Below are positions 44,249-53,646 of a DNA stretch of 64,000 bases, piece by piece (within the stretch, counting starts at the first letter, position 1; each line of letters begins with the position of its first letter). The DNA lies in contig JACDZG010000022.1 in the NCBI GenBank assembly GCA_013426805.1, positions 1-64,000 of the forward strand, read 5' to 3'. A program made the position numbers and the translations under genes. The notes under the pieces were generated by a model. That model worked only from the letters and a program-made list of their open reading frames with translations, searched no databases and was not told where the DNA came from. Source of the stretch: Chromatiaceae bacterium. GTDB lineage: Bacteria; Pseudomonadota; Gammaproteobacteria; Chromatiales; Chromatiaceae.

Positions 44249-46348
44249 GTGATTCCCACCCCCATTCGTAAGCAGTTTCAATTCGGCGATCAGACCGTCA
44301 CCCTGGAGACCGGCGAGATCGCTCGCCAGGCCGATGGCGCCGTGCTGGTCAATATGGGCGACACCGTGGTGCTGGTCACCGTGGTGGTGAGCAAGAAGCC
44401 CAGTCCGGAGCGTGATTTCCTGCCGCTGACCGTCGACTATCAGGAAAAGACCTATGCCGCCGGCCGCATCCCCGGCGGTTTTTTCCGTCGTGAGGGCCGT
44501 CCGAGTGAAGGCGAAATCCTGACCTCGCGGCTGATCGACCGGCCGATCCGGCCCCTGTTCGCCGATGGTTTCACCAACGAAGTCCAGATCATCGCCACGG
44601 TCAAATCGCTGAATCCGGCCGTGAACCCCGAGGTGCCGGCGCTGCTCGGTACTTCCGCGGCCCTGTCCGTGGCCGGCGTGCCGTTCAACGGCCCCATCGG
44701 CGCGGCGCGGGTCGGCTACAAGAACGGCGAGTACATCCTGAACCCCGCCGTCATCGGCCTGGGTCCGGACAGCGACCTGGACCTGATCGTGGCCGGCACC
44801 GACCAGGCCGTGCTGATGGTCGAGTCCGAGGCGCGCGGCCTGTCCGAGGAGGTGATGCTGGGTGCTGTCCTGTTCGGCCATGAACAGATGCAGGTGGCCA
44901 TCACGGCCATCCGCGAGCTGGCGGCCCAGGTCCACAAGGCGCAGATCCCCTTCACGCCCGTGCTGCCTGACCCGCAACTGGCCGAGGCAGTGGCTCACGC
45001 CGGCGCCGGCCAGATCGCCGAGGGCTACACCATCAAGGAGAAGATGGCCCGCTACGCCGTCCTCGACGAGATCCGGGCGGACATCATCGATCGGGTCACC
45101 GCGCTTGAGGGCTGCGTGTGGAGCGCTCAGCAGATCCAGGGTGCGATCGAGCGGCTCGAGAGCGCGATCGTGCGCGGTCACATCATCGAGGGTCGGCCGC
45201 GCATTGATGGGCGTGACACCAAGACGGTGCGCCCCATCACCATCCGCACCGGCGTCCTGCCGCGCACCCACGGCTCCGCGCTCTTCACCCGCGGTGAGAC
45301 CCAGGCCCTGGTCATCACCACCCTGGGCACCGAGCGCGACAGCCAGATCATCGACGCCCTCGACGGCGAGCGGCGCGAGCACTTCATGCTCCACTACAAC
45401 TTCCCGCCCTTCTGTGTCGGCGAGATCGGCCGCGTCGGCAGCCCCAAGCGCCGCGAGATCGGTCACGGGCGGCTCGCCAAGCGCGGCGTGCTGGCCGTCA
45501 TGCCCGGCATCGAGACCTTCCCCTATTCGGTGCGCGTCGTCTCCGAGATCACCGAATCCAACGGCTCCAGCTCCATGGCCAGCGTCTGCGGCACCAGTCT
45601 GTCGCTGATGGATGCCGGGGTGCCGATCAAGGGCGCGGTGGCCGGCGTGGCCATGGGTCTGATCAAGGAAGGCGACAAGTTCGCCGTCCTCACCGACATC
45701 ATGGGTGACGAAGACCATCTGGGCGACATGGACTTCAAGGTCGCCGGAACTGTCGAGGGCATCAACGCCCTGCAGATGGACATCAAGATCGAAGGGATCA
45801 CCAAGGAGATCATGGAAGTCGCGCTGGCCCAGGCGAAAGTCGGCCGGCTGCACATCCTGGGTGAGATGAACAAGGTCATCGACGTGCACCGTGCCGAGAT
45901 GTCCGAACATGCCCCGCGCATTATCGAACTCAAGATCCACCCGGAGAAGATCCGCGACGTCATCGGCAAGGGCGGCTCGGTCATCCGCGCCATCACCGAA
46001 GAGACCGGCGCCACCATCGACATCACCGACGACGGCATCGTCAAGATCTTCTCGGTCGAGAAGGCCGCCGGTGAAGAAGCCAAGCGGCGCATCCGGCTCA
46101 TCACCGCCGATGTCGAAGTGGGCAAGGTCTACGAGGGCAAGGTCGCCCGCATCATGGACTTCGGCGCCTTCGTCACCATCCTCCCCGGCCGCGACGGCCT
46201 GGTGCACATCTCCCAGATCTGCGAGGAGCGGGTGCAATCGGTCAGCGACAAGCTCAAGGAAGGTGATCAGGTCCGGGTCAAGGTCCTGGAAGTCGATAAG
46301 CAGGGGCGGATTCGGTTGAGCATGAAGGCGGTCGAACTCGGCGAGTGA
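44249..46348 (+). CDS. pnp: Polyribonucleotide nucleotidyltransferase (PNPase)
   Basis: This is 699 residues. Two RNase PH domains (about 15-140 and 325-450) flank a helical domain; the second has [15 protein letters not shown] with the catalytic Asp residues. A KH domain (about 555-615) contains [12 protein letters not shown] and an S1 domain (about 620-690) contains [15 protein letters not shown] and DGLVHISQI. The trimer degrades RNA by phosphorolysis and is a degradosome part. The start GTG at 44249 is preceded by AGAGGA. A clear terminator follows. Confidence 0.96.
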   Translation: MIPTPIRKQFQFGDQTVTLETGEIARQADGAVLVNMGDTVVLVTVVVSKKPSPERDFLPLTVDYQEKTYAAGRIPGGFFRREGRPSEGEILTSRLIDRPIRPLFADGFTNEVQIIATVKSLNPAVNPEVPALLGTSAALSVAGVPFNGPIGAARVGYKNGEYILNPAVIGLGPDSDLDLIVAGTDQAVLMVESEARGLSEEVMLGAVLFGHEQMQVAITAIRELAAQVHKAQIPFTPVLPDPQLAEAVAHAGAGQIAEGYTIKEKMARYAVLDEIRADIIDRVTALEGCVWSAQQIQGAIERLESAIVRGHIIEGRPRIDGRDTKTVRPITIRTGVLPRTHGSALFTRGETQALVITTLGTERDSQIIDALDGERREHFMLHYNFPPFCVGEIGRVGSPKRREIGHGRLAKRGVLAVMPGIETFPYSVRVVSEITESNGSSSMASVCGTSLSLMDAGVPIKGAVAGVAMGLIKEGDKFAVLTDIMGDEDHLGDMDFKVAGTVEGINALQMDIKIEGITKEIMEVALAQAKVGRLHILGEMNKVIDVHRAEMSEHAPRIIELKIHPEKIRDVIGKGGSVIRAITEETGATIDITDDGIVKIFSVEKAAGEEAKRRIRLITADVEVGKVYEGKVARIMDFGAFVTILPGRDGLVHISQICEERVQSVSDKLKEGDQVRVKVLEVDKQGRIRLSMKAVELGE

Positions 46349-46397
46349 TCGTCTGATCCGCTGGAGTCCGGCTATCCGCTGATGGTCGGGTGAGAAG

Positions 46398-46421
46398 AAG
46401 GGGCCGAATGGCCCCTTTTCC
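46398..46421 (+). terminator. Rho-independent terminator of the rimP-pnp operon
   Basis: AAGGGGCC-GAAT-GGCCCCTT followed by TTCC lies 50 bp after the pnp stop. The stem is 8 bp and perfect. It may also end the convergent transcript from 46429 on the minus strand. Confidence 0.8.
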
Positions 46422-46428
46422 TTGCCTC

Positions 46429-47372
46429 TCATTTGATCGGCTTAACACCACCACGGCGGCCGAGACCAAAGCCACCCCGATACAAATCCGGTAAATTCAC
46501 GCGGTCATCTTTCATCGTCTCGAAAATACCAATCTGCTTAATATCTTTACGAACCCCAGGCCATCCGCGGTCGACATGTTGTGGAGGCAGTTTTTCGTCT
46601 GAAGCGGGCGCCAAACCACGTGGGCAATGCTCGTCCCAACGCAACGCGATAGCATCGAAGTTGCATGGCACCGTCAACCCACGCAGAGGGTCCATAAGTC
46701 GCGTAACCCACGGGTAATCTTCGGCAATTTCCGCAACGCGAATTTCCGACGCCTGCTGCACGCCTCGCTTGATGCTTTCGTAGTGGAGCGCATGCACATG
46801 GTCAGGATACTTTTCGAACGAATCCTCAGCAGCAGCGCGGATTGCAGCAAGAAAAGAGCGCGGGGAAGTGCGTCCTCGCCCATCGGCAAGATGGCTCACT
46901 GACCAAAGATAGGGGACGCCGCGACGGCGGTCGCGGCCCATCCAGGGTCCGGACAGCGCTTCACTTCCTCCGCGAGACGCCATGCGTTGCCCCGTTGATG
47001 CGGCAACGAACCTACTACCCCGCGATAGACTTCGCGCATACGAGTGCCATGTTCATTGGGGCCATTGCAGAGCATTTGCCACCTCAATCCGTGCAGATCG
47101 TGCGGTGCCCATGTGAGTTCGGCTTTAGTGGCAAGGAGTTTCGATGCATCGGGGAAGTCCGTGATCGTGCGTCCTGACTGATCCTCGCGGAGGAAAACTT
47201 TGGCGTGCAAACCGCCATTGGTACCAATGACCAGGTTGCACTCCAAGCGTAGTGCCTTGACATGTGCTGGGGGCACATACATGTGCCGCTGATCGGGTGC
47301 TTCGCCGTGGTTCGAGGTCGTGAGTTGTATCGCCTCAATGATGGCCGCTCGAACCTCTTGTACGTCACTCAT
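46429..47372 (-). pseudogene. Frameshifted P-loop NTPase-like protein remnant
   Basis: Two frames cover one likely gene. The upstream part (47372 to about 46900, MSDVQEVRAAIIEAIQ, then YVPPAHVKALRLECNLVIG) reaches the point where a Walker A loop is expected but reads GTNGGLHAKVF with no GKS/T. The downstream part (about 46940 to 46429) gives LWSVSHLADGRGRTSPRSFL, KRGVQQASEIRVAEIAEDYP, PLRGLTVPC and a conserved-looking end LGRRGGVKPIK. The frames switch near 46900-46980. The middle seems deleted. I recall similar full-length proteins as unnamed ATP-binding proteins next to another gene, as here, but have no name for them. Confidence 0.45.
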
Positions 47373-47586
47373 TATTTGCTTCTCCTTCGTCGTCCATGAC
47401 GTTCCATAATCCTTCAGCGATGGGACCGAAGATCACCTCCATCTCTCTCGTGTCGACCTTTTCGATGCGTTCATGCAATGAGCGAACCCCTGCGAAACAG
47501 CGATGCCAGCGGATTGGCCAGGGGTAATCCGCCGCCAGGGGGCTACCGGACCCGGCGGCGGAAAGTGACGCATCAGGGTTTGTCTA
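47365..47586 (-). pseudogene. C-terminal fragment of the gene upstream of the NTPase-like remnant
   Basis: An open stretch of about 73 codons with no start ends in a TGA overlapping the ATG at 47372 (ATGAGTGA). It reads DYPWPIRWHRCFAGVRSL, then EMEVIFGPIAEGLWNVMDD. An in-frame stop lies at about 47587, so the N-terminal part is lost. The overlap shows this was once a coupled two-gene unit. I do not recognise the family. Confidence 0.4.
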
Positions 47587-47891
47587 ATGTCAACTATCTT
47601 GGCCGGTCAGCAGCCCTGAAGCATAACCCGGCCGCCAGCTGACATCGGGCGTCGTCGGCACCGGTCGGCGCTGGCGTTGGCCGTTGCGGGGTGGGTTTGA
47701 CCTAACCAGGGGGGCAACGGGACGCCCTGGCGGGTGCCGGGAGGGTGGTCGAACCCGTCCTCGCGCCGGTATCACGGTCGCCAGGCAAGCGATTCCCGGC
47801 ACCGGTGGTTGCCGGCGACCGGAATCTATAGTGGACCCCGAAAACCGGACAGTAATTTAAGCTCGCGTCGAACCAAAAGGGGCATATCAGA

Positions 47892-48185
47892 ATGGGCGAA
47901 GCGAAGCGCAAGACGTACACGGCATCCTTCAAGGCCAAAGTCGGTCTGGAGGCGATCCGCGGGGTCAAGACGACGAACGAGATCGGACAGGAGCATGGGG
48001 TCCATCCGGTCCAGGTAGGGCAGTGGAAGAAGGAGATTCTGGAGCAGGCCGGGACGCTGTTTGAAACCAAGCGTGGACGTCAGACAGTGGACGATCAGGC
48101 TGGGCCGGAGCGTCTCTACAGCGAGATCGGGCGGTTGAAGATGGAACTGGACTGGCTGAAAAAAAAGTCCGGGCTGAGCCTGTGA
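47892..48185 (+). CDS. IS3-family transposase OrfA
   Basis: This is 97 residues with an N-terminal helix-turn-helix: AKRKTYTASFKAKVGLEAI, then TNEIGQEHGVHPVQVGQWK, followed by a leucine-zipper-like helix (LYSEIGRLKMELDWLKKK). It binds the element ends. A run of eight A at 48159-48166 near its 3' end lets ribosomes slip by -1 into the OrfB frame, making the full OrfAB transposase. Confidence 0.9.
   Translation: MGEAKRKTYTASFKAKVGLEAIRGVKTTNEIGQEHGVHPVQVGQWKKEILEQAGTLFETKRGRQTVDDQAGPERLYSEIGRLKMELDWLKKKSGLSL
48159..48167 (+). other. Programmed -1 frameshift site (A8G)
   Basis: Eight A then G lie in the OrfA frame. OrfB is in the -1 frame, and that frame is open from the A-run through to the OrfB start (KKVRAEPV). 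The arrangement is standard for IS3 elements. Confidence 0.65.
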
Positions 48186-49102
48186 GCACCCGGCGTGCGT
48201 GGATCGCGCGTGACGCGGCGTTGGCGGTCACCCGGCAATGTGCCTTGACGGGGGTGGCACGTTCCTGGGTCTATGGGGCATCGGCCAGTGACACCGTGGA
48301 CGCGTTGGACCTGCGACTGCTGAGCCTGATCGACGAGGAGTACACGCAGCATCCATTTTATGGCAGCCGACGCATGGTGATCTTTCTCCAGAAGCAAGGC
48401 CACACGGTAAACCGCAAGCATGTGCAGCGGCTGATGCGCGTCTTGGGTCTGGCCGGCATGGCGCCCGGACCGGCGACCAGCAGGCCCCATCCGGAGCACA
48501 AAATCTACCCGTACCTGCTGCGCGGGGTGGCGGTCACGCGCCCCAATCACGTGTGGAGCACCGACATCACCTACATCCGCCTGGCGCACGGGTTCGCCTA
48601 TCTGGTCGCCATCATCGACTGGTACTCGCGCCGGGTACTGGCCTGGCGGTTGTCCAACACCTTGGAGGCGGGCTTTTGCGTAGACTGCTTGGAAGAGGCC
48701 CTGCGGGTCCATGGTCGGCCCGTGGTGTTTAACACCGACCAAGGGTCGCAGTTCACCAGCGCGGCGTTCACGCGGGTCCTCCTGGACGCTGGCATTGCCA
48801 TCAGTATGGACGGGCGGGGTCGGGCGCTGGACAACATCTTCGTCGAGCGCCTGTGGCGCACCGTGAAGTACGAAGACGTGTACATCAAGGGCTATGCCAG
48901 CCTGCCCGAGTTGTTGCTTGGGCTGACTGCGTACTTCGTCTTCTACAACGGGGAGCGCCCGCACCAATCCTTGGGCTACCGCACGCCCGAAGACGTGCAT
49001 CGGTCAGGGGATGGCGGTGGGGCCTGCATCGTCGATCGGTTCGGCGACCGACCAGCGCCCGCGGCGGCGCCCGCGGCGGCGCCAACGCGGGCGGCGGTCT
49101 AG
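48182..49102 (+). CDS. IS3-family transposase OrfB (DDE integrase core)
   Basis: This is 306 residues. An HTH_21-like region (HPFYGSRRMVIFLQKQGHTV) precedes the rve integrase core. The catalytic triad is visible: D in VWSTDITYI, D in FNTDQGSQF, and E in NIFVERLWRTVKYE, with the expected spacing of about 35 between the last two. YNGERPHQSLGYRTPED is the conserved end. A short Ala/Pro tail follows. The GTG start overlaps the OrfA stop; in practice it is made as OrfAB. The gene looks intact. Confidence 0.93.
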   Translation: MSTRRAWIARDAALAVTRQCALTGVARSWVYGASASDTVDALDLRLLSLIDEEYTQHPFYGSRRMVIFLQKQGHTVNRKHVQRLMRVLGLAGMAPGPATSRPHPEHKIYPYLLRGVAVTRPNHVWSTDITYIRLAHGFAYLVAIIDWYSRRVLAWRLSNTLEAGFCVDCLEEALRVHGRPVVFNTDQGSQFTSAAFTRVLLDAGIAISMDGRGRALDNIFVERLWRTVKYEDVYIKGYASLPELLLGLTAYFVFYNGERPHQSLGYRTPEDVHRSGDGGGACIVDRFGDRPAPAAAPAAAPTRAAV

Positions 49103-49163
49103 TGCTGGCGGACTCCGTGTGGACAAAGCGTGAATGTCGCAGTAGCGACCGTGTGGACAAGCC

Positions 49164-49194
49164 GGGGACAACGCGCCGTGGGCGCGTTGTCCCC
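49164..49194. repeat. Perfect 14-bp hairpin in the IS right end
   Basis: GGGGACAACGCGCC-GTG-GGCGCGTTGTCCCC is a perfect inverted repeat in the non-coding part of the element. It may block outside transcription or act in transposition. Confidence 0.75.
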
Positions 49195-49421
49195 ACCTTG
49201 CCCACACTCATTCACCCTTTGCCCACACTGCGCCGCACGACCGCCGGAGCTGGCTGAGAACGCCTGCGGCGCAACAGCAACAGATTTTTTCTTAATCGCT
49301 GCGCGGATGCCGTCTTAACGACCGCTCCGCGGTGGCTGGGGCAGCGCCAAACCGCTGCGATGAACGTCGGCACGACAACTTAAATTCGGGGTAAAACTGT
49401 CCTGGACATGGGGTCCACTAT

Positions 49422-49794
49422 AACGGACCTGGACCTCTCCGTCGCACAAATTATTGAATATTATGGCGCGCGTTGGAAGATTGAAGCCGGATTTCGAGAA
49501 ATCAAGCAGGAGATCGGCAGTGCCGAGACGCAAACCCGCAACCCCGATGCCGTGACCAATCATCTGAATTTCTGCATGGCGGCGACCGCCATCACCTGGA
49601 TCTACGGCGCGCATCTGGAGCACGCGCCGCCGCGCCGGTATTCGACCACCAAGCGCACCGAATATGCCTTCGCCGACCTGCGGCGTCGGCTCGCACAGGA
49701 CCTCGGCGGGGAGGGTTTTGGTAGCGATTGCGGGGGGGCTAACAAACCGACGCAAAATCCCCTGATCGCGGCGGTTATGCGGCTCGTGGCTTAA
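49422..49794 (+). pseudogene. Transposase C-terminal fragment (IS4-like)
   Basis: About 124 codons remain, reading DLSVAQIIEYYGARWKIEAG, then FREIKQEIGSAETQTRN and HLNFCMAATAITWIYG. The YGARWKIEAGFREIK segment is the conserved C-terminal E-containing region of IS4-type DDE transposases. The catalytic N-terminal portion is missing; the frame begins at the right end of the IS3-family element, so that insertion, or a rearrangement between the elements, removed it. Confidence 0.65.
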
Positions 49795-50007
49795 TTGAAA
49801 ACAGGAAACTTCAGTTTTAAGATTCCCGAAGGCACCGATGTTCCGCAGTCGATCCGAATCCGTCACACCGGCCGTAACGAAACATACGGTGCAGAGCATT
49901 ACCAAATTGAGCCTGCGAGCTTAAGAATGCCAGTTGAAGCATACAAAGGCGCACTCGACAACCTAGCCCGCAATGCAGTTGTGAAGCTATATCAAAATGC
50001 CCGCTAA
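49795..50007 (+). pseudogene. Truncated Tse2-like toxin (C-terminal part)
   Basis: This holds 70 codons with only a TTG to begin. FKIPEGTDVPQSIRIR is followed by AEHYQIEPASLRMPVE and YKGALDNLARNA. From memory, Tse2-family ADP-ribosyltransferase-like toxins end in a similar pattern (IPEG..., HYTIAP..., MP...F/Y...L..LA). The N-terminal half is replaced by the transposase fragment, whose stop precedes it in the same frame. The composition is AT-rich compared with the core. The adjacent Tsi2-like gene strengthens the reading. It is presumably inactive. Confidence 0.5.
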
Positions 50008-50034
50008 TCACGTTTTCACCGCAGGAGCAATCAT

Positions 50035-50280
50035 ATGACGACTTTAACCGCTCAAACGCTTGTGATGGCAGTGCAGGCTGTCGATGCAGAGATACGTCGC
50101 ATCACGGAATCCGCTGGCGGCGACATTGCAGAATTGGAGCCGGATGAGCAAGAACTGCTCTTGGCTTTCAGCCAGGCAGCTACGGAGCTTAAGGTTGTCT
50201 ATCTGGAATTGACTTTATCTGCTCCCGGCATACCTCCTTATGATCAATTGGTGCGCCGCAAGGACGGGACCAGGTCCTGA
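50035..50280 (+). CDS. Tsi2-like immunity protein/antitoxin
   Basis: This is 81 residues with a good ribosome site (AGGAG) before the ATG at 50035. AQTLVMAVQAVDAEI opens a helix, a Glu/Asp-rich turn follows, then LLLAFSQAATELKVVYLEL and the ending PGIPPYDQLV. This matches what I recall of Pseudomonas aeruginosa Tsi2 (PQTLMVAIQ near the N-terminus, then a two-helix core and LPPYDRLI at the end), which neutralises the type VI effector Tse2. It is intact, unlike the toxin fragment before it. AT-rich relative to flanking core genes. Confidence 0.6.
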   Translation: MTTLTAQTLVMAVQAVDAEIRRITESAGGDIAELEPDEQELLLAFSQAATELKVVYLELTLSAPGIPPYDQLVRRKDGTRS

Positions 50281-50285
50281 CTGGA

Positions 50286-50424
50286 ATTACGGTGACAGTT
50301 TACTAAATGCACTGAATGCGGATGGGCCTTGAACGCAACCAGCTTGCTGCCGATCTAAGGTAGGCTCCAATAGGTACGTGAAGTAACGTCACATTATTTG
50401 CATTTAGTAAACTGTCACCGTAAT
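50286..50424. mobile_element. MITE-like element with 26-bp perfect inverted repeats
   Basis: Its 26-bp terminal inverted repeat (50286-50311, read on the plus strand as ATTACGGTGACAGTTTACTA then AATGCA) recurs inverted at 50399-50424. The 87-bp centre has no gene. Similar ends that carry GGTGACAGTTTAC border small transposons or REP-associated transposase genes in other genomes, as far as I recall. The element lies in the 276-bp gap 50281-50556. Confidence 0.65.
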
Positions 50425-50556
50425 CCCAGAACAGCCGCTCTCCGCAAATGGAGTTGGAGTTTGGGTTGAACGGACATGGTTTAAGTCCTGGTCGGGGCGG
50501 TAAGATGTTTGATCGGCCGTGACGCTTGATGTCTTGAATCCGGGCTTCGCTTGGCG

Positions 50557-53500
50557 TCACACCGTCCTGGCTGCCCCTTCCGTGCCGTCCGACGCCGGAC
50601 GCTTGGGTTGACCGCCATACCAGGTCACATAGAGCGTCGGCAGAAACACCAGCGTGAGCAGCGACGCCACCAGCAGCCCCCCCATGATGGCGTAAGCCAT
50701 CGAGCCCCAGAACACCGTGGGCGCAATCGGGATCATGCCGAGCACGGTTGAGAGCGCGGTCAGCATGATGGGGCGGAAACGTGACACGCTGGCCTCCACC
50801 ACCGCGTCCCAGATGGTCTGGCCCGCGGCCCGCTCGGCCTCGATCTGGTCGATGAGGATGACCGCGTTCTTGGCGATCATGCCGATCAGGGCCAGGATGC
50901 CGAGGATGGCGACGAACCCGAGCGGTTTGCCCGACAGCAGCAGGGCGGCGACCACGCCGATCAGGCCCAGGGGGACCAGGCTGAGTACGATGAACAACCG
51001 CGCGAAGCTCTTGAGCTGGAAGATCAGCAGCGTGAGCATCAAGAGGATCATCAGCGGTACCACCGCGAACACCGAGGCGCGTGAATCCGTACTCTCCTCG
51101 ACCGAACCGCCAAGTTCGATGCGGTAACCCGCGGGGAGGGTGGCGTTCAGTTCGGCGATGGGTGTTTCCAGGTCGGCGACCACGGTCTCGGGCATCGCGC
51201 CCGGTGCCACGTCGGCCTGCACGGTCAGCGTCGGTACCCGGTCGCGCCGCCAGACCAGCGGAAAGTCCTGACCGTACTCGAAGATGGCGAACTGACTGAG
51301 CGGGATGGTCCGTCCATTGGGCAGCGACACCGGCAGGGTGCGCAGGGTCTCCACCGACAGGCTTTGCCCCCCCAGTTCGCGCGCCACCACATTGACCAGA
51401 TAGATATCGTCGCGGACCTGGGTGATGGTCGTCCCGGAGATCGTGGTGTTGAGCGCGGTCGACACCGCCTGACTGCTCAGACCGAGCTGGCGGGCCTGAT
51501 CCTGGTCGATGCGGATGCGCAGTTCCCGCTCCGGCTCCATCCAGTCGAAGTTGACCCGGCGCGTCCCCGGATGGGCGGCCACGCGATCCGCGAGCTGCAT
51601 GGCGATGTCGCGCAGCTTGGTGGGGTCCGGACCCAGGACGCGGTACTGCACCGGCCAGCCGACCGGCGGCCCCAATTCCAGCGGCGAGACCCGCCCCACC
51701 ACCTGCGGAAACTGTTCTGCCAGCAATTGTTCCAGGCGCGGTTGCAGCCGCTCACGGGCCTCGATGTCCTTGGTGACGATCACCGCCTGAGCGAAGAACG
51801 GATTGGCCAACTGCACATCGAGCGGCAGATAAAAGCGGATGGCGCCCTGGCCGATGTAGGTACTCCAGCGTTCGATCTCGGGCGCGAACTCGGGGTCGTC
51901 GCGCAGCACTTGCTCGAAGGTATCGACCAGCCGCTCGGTCGCATGGATCGAGGCATTCTGCGGCAGCCGTAGATCGACCAGCAATTCGGGGCGATCCGAG
52001 GACGGGAAGAACTGGCGCGGGACCTGACCCAGACCGATGAGCGCCGCGACGAAGATCGCGAGCGTCAGGGCGATGGTGAACCAGCGTGCGCGCATCGCCA
52101 GCGTCAGGAAGCCCCGGTAGAGCGCCACCGTGCGGTTTGGCTTCTCCGCTTGACCGGGCGTGGGCGGGCGCAGCAGCACCATGCCGATCAAGGGGGCGAA
52201 GACCATGGCGACGAACCAGGAGGCGATGAGCGCGATGCCGACCACCGCGAAGATCGAGAAGGTGTATTCGCCGGCGGAACTCTGGGCGAAGCCGATCGGC
52301 ACGAAGCCGGCGATGGTGACCAGGGTGCCGATCAGCATCGCAAAGGACAGGTGCTGGTAGGCATAGGTGGCGGCAGCCACTTTGTCGTCGCCCGCGGCCA
52401 GCCGACGGCTCATGGCGTCGATGGTGGTCATGGCGTCGTCGACCATCAGCGCCAGCGCGATGATCAGGGCCCCCAGCGAGACGCGCTGCAGGTCGATATC
52501 AGCGATGTCCATCAGCGGAAAAACCACCGCGAGCGTGAGCGGAATGGCCACGGCGACCACGGTCCCCGCGCGCACCCCGAGCGCGACGAAGCTCACCACC
52601 AGGACGATGGCGATGGCCTGCCACAGCGATTCGGTGAATTCATTGATGGCCAGATCGACCGTCAACGGCTGATCCGCCACCAGCCGCGGTTCGATGCCGT
52701 GCGGCAGGTCGGCCTTGAGGGTGCTGATGGCGTGGGCGACGTTGCGTCCGAGCGCCAGGGTGTCGCCGCCGTCGCGCATGGCGATGGCCAGGCCGATGGC
52801 GGGCTCCCCGTTGATGCGGAACATCGGCTGCGGCGGGTCGCTGAAGCCGCGGCGCACCTCGGCGATGTCGCGCAGCCGCAACATGCGGTCACCGATGGCG
52901 AAGGTGACCTCGGCGATGTCCTGCTCGGAGCCGAACGCGCCGGTGACCCGCAGGGCAATGGATTCGTCGCTGGTGCTCAGCACGCCCGCGGGACTGACGA
53001 TGTTCTGCGCGCGTAAGGCCGCGAGCAGCGTGCTCGGGTCGAATCCCAGCCCCGCGAGCCGCTCGGCCGAAAAATCGATGAAGATGATCTCGTCCTGGGC
53101 GCCGAGAATGTCGATCCGTGAAACATCGGGGACTTGCAGCAGTGCGGAGCGGACCCCCTCGACGGCGTCGCGCAATTCCCGGTGCGTGAAGCCGTCGGCG
53201 GTGAAGGCGTAGATGATCCCGAAGGTATCGCCGAACTCGTCGTTGAAGAAGGGGCCGACGATGCCCTGCGGCAGGGTATGGCGCATGTCGGCCACCTTCT
53301 TGCGCACCTCATACCAGGCGTCCGCGACCGCCCGGCCCTGGGTACTGCCGATCAGATCGACGAAGATGGTCGTGGTGCCGGCGCGGGTGAAGCTGCGCAG
53401 GTTGTCGAGGTTCGGCACCTCCTGCAGCGTGCGTTCCAGGCGCTCGGTGACTTGGCGGATGGTCTCGTCCAGGGTGGCGCCGGGCCAGACCGCGCCGACC

Positions 53501-53646
53501 ACCATGGTGCGGAAGGTGAACGGCGGGTCTTCCGCACGGCCAAGCTGGTAGAAGGAACTGATCCCGGCGATCAGCGCGGCGAGCATGATGAACAGGGTGA
53601 CCGAGCGGTTGCGGATGGCCCAGTCGGAGAGGTTGAAGCCGCTCAT
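50557..53646 (-). CDS. RND efflux transporter permease
   Basis: This is a 1029-residue AcrB/MdtC-type HAE-RND pump with 12 membrane segments and two large periplasmic loops. NRSVTLFIMLAALIAG is the first segment. The proton-relay pair is visible in LALMVDDAMTTIDAMSRR (about residues 402-410), and VPRQFFPSSDRPELLV begins the second loop. Residues PPFTFRTMVVGAVWPGAT in the first loop are typical of the family sometimes called HAE1-like/NolG-like, with EDPPFTFR rather than the AcrB EYP sequence. It exports drugs or other hydrophobic compounds across both membranes with the adaptor at 53643 and an outer-membrane factor not found here. Its ATG overlaps the adaptor stop. Confidence 0.93.
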   Translation of the reverse strand: MSGFNLSDWAIRNRSVTLFIMLAALIAGISSFYQLGRAEDPPFTFRTMVVGAVWPGATLDETIRQVTERLERTLQEVPNLDNLRSFTRAGTTTIFVDLIGSTQGRAVADAWYEVRKKVADMRHTLPQGIVGPFFNDEFGDTFGIIYAFTADGFTHRELRDAVEGVRSALLQVPDVSRIDILGAQDEIIFIDFSAERLAGLGFDPSTLLAALRAQNIVSPAGVLSTSDESIALRVTGAFGSEQDIAEVTFAIGDRMLRLRDIAEVRRGFSDPPQPMFRINGEPAIGLAIAMRDGGDTLALGRNVAHAISTLKADLPHGIEPRLVADQPLTVDLAINEFTESLWQAIAIVLVVSFVALGVRAGTVVAVAIPLTLAVVFPLMDIADIDLQRVSLGALIIALALMVDDAMTTIDAMSRRLAAGDDKVAAATYAYQHLSFAMLIGTLVTIAGFVPIGFAQSSAGEYTFSIFAVVGIALIASWFVAMVFAPLIGMVLLRPPTPGQAEKPNRTVALYRGFLTLAMRARWFTIALTLAIFVAALIGLGQVPRQFFPSSDRPELLVDLRLPQNASIHATERLVDTFEQVLRDDPEFAPEIERWSTYIGQGAIRFYLPLDVQLANPFFAQAVIVTKDIEARERLQPRLEQLLAEQFPQVVGRVSPLELGPPVGWPVQYRVLGPDPTKLRDIAMQLADRVAAHPGTRRVNFDWMEPERELRIRIDQDQARQLGLSSQAVSTALNTTISGTTITQVRDDIYLVNVVARELGGQSLSVETLRTLPVSLPNGRTIPLSQFAIFEYGQDFPLVWRRDRVPTLTVQADVAPGAMPETVVADLETPIAELNATLPAGYRIELGGSVEESTDSRASVFAVVPLMILLMLTLLIFQLKSFARLFIVLSLVPLGLIGVVAALLLSGKPLGFVAILGILALIGMIAKNAVILIDQIEAERAAGQTIWDAVVEASVSRFRPIMLTALSTVLGMIPIAPTVFWGSMAYAIMGGLLVASLLTLVFLPTLYVTWYGGQPKRPASDGTEGAARTV

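Larger units (their letters stand above)
47831..49418 (+). mobile_element. IS3-family insertion sequence
   Basis: The 1588-bp element has inverted ends: GTGGACCCC...GGACAGT at 47831-47853 and its reverse, ACTGTCC...GGGGTCCAC, at 49396-49418. Both ends are flanked by TATA, which is either a 4-bp target duplication or part of the repeats. It encodes OrfA (47892) and OrfB (48182) in overlapping frames with a slippery A-run, as in IS3-group elements. About 300 bp between OrfB and the right end are non-coding but strongly structured. The right flank is a fragment of another transposase. The 244 bp to the left (47587-47830) show nothing recognisable. Confidence 0.85.

Noticed and set aside
44180-46432. 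A 750-codon minus-strand frame opposite pnp
   Set aside because: Rich in Asp/Gly/His as expected of reading PNPase backwards; pnp is certain.
50303-50560. An 85-codon minus-strand frame over the MITE
   Set aside because: It crosses the inverted repeat, has no family resemblance and no ribosome site.
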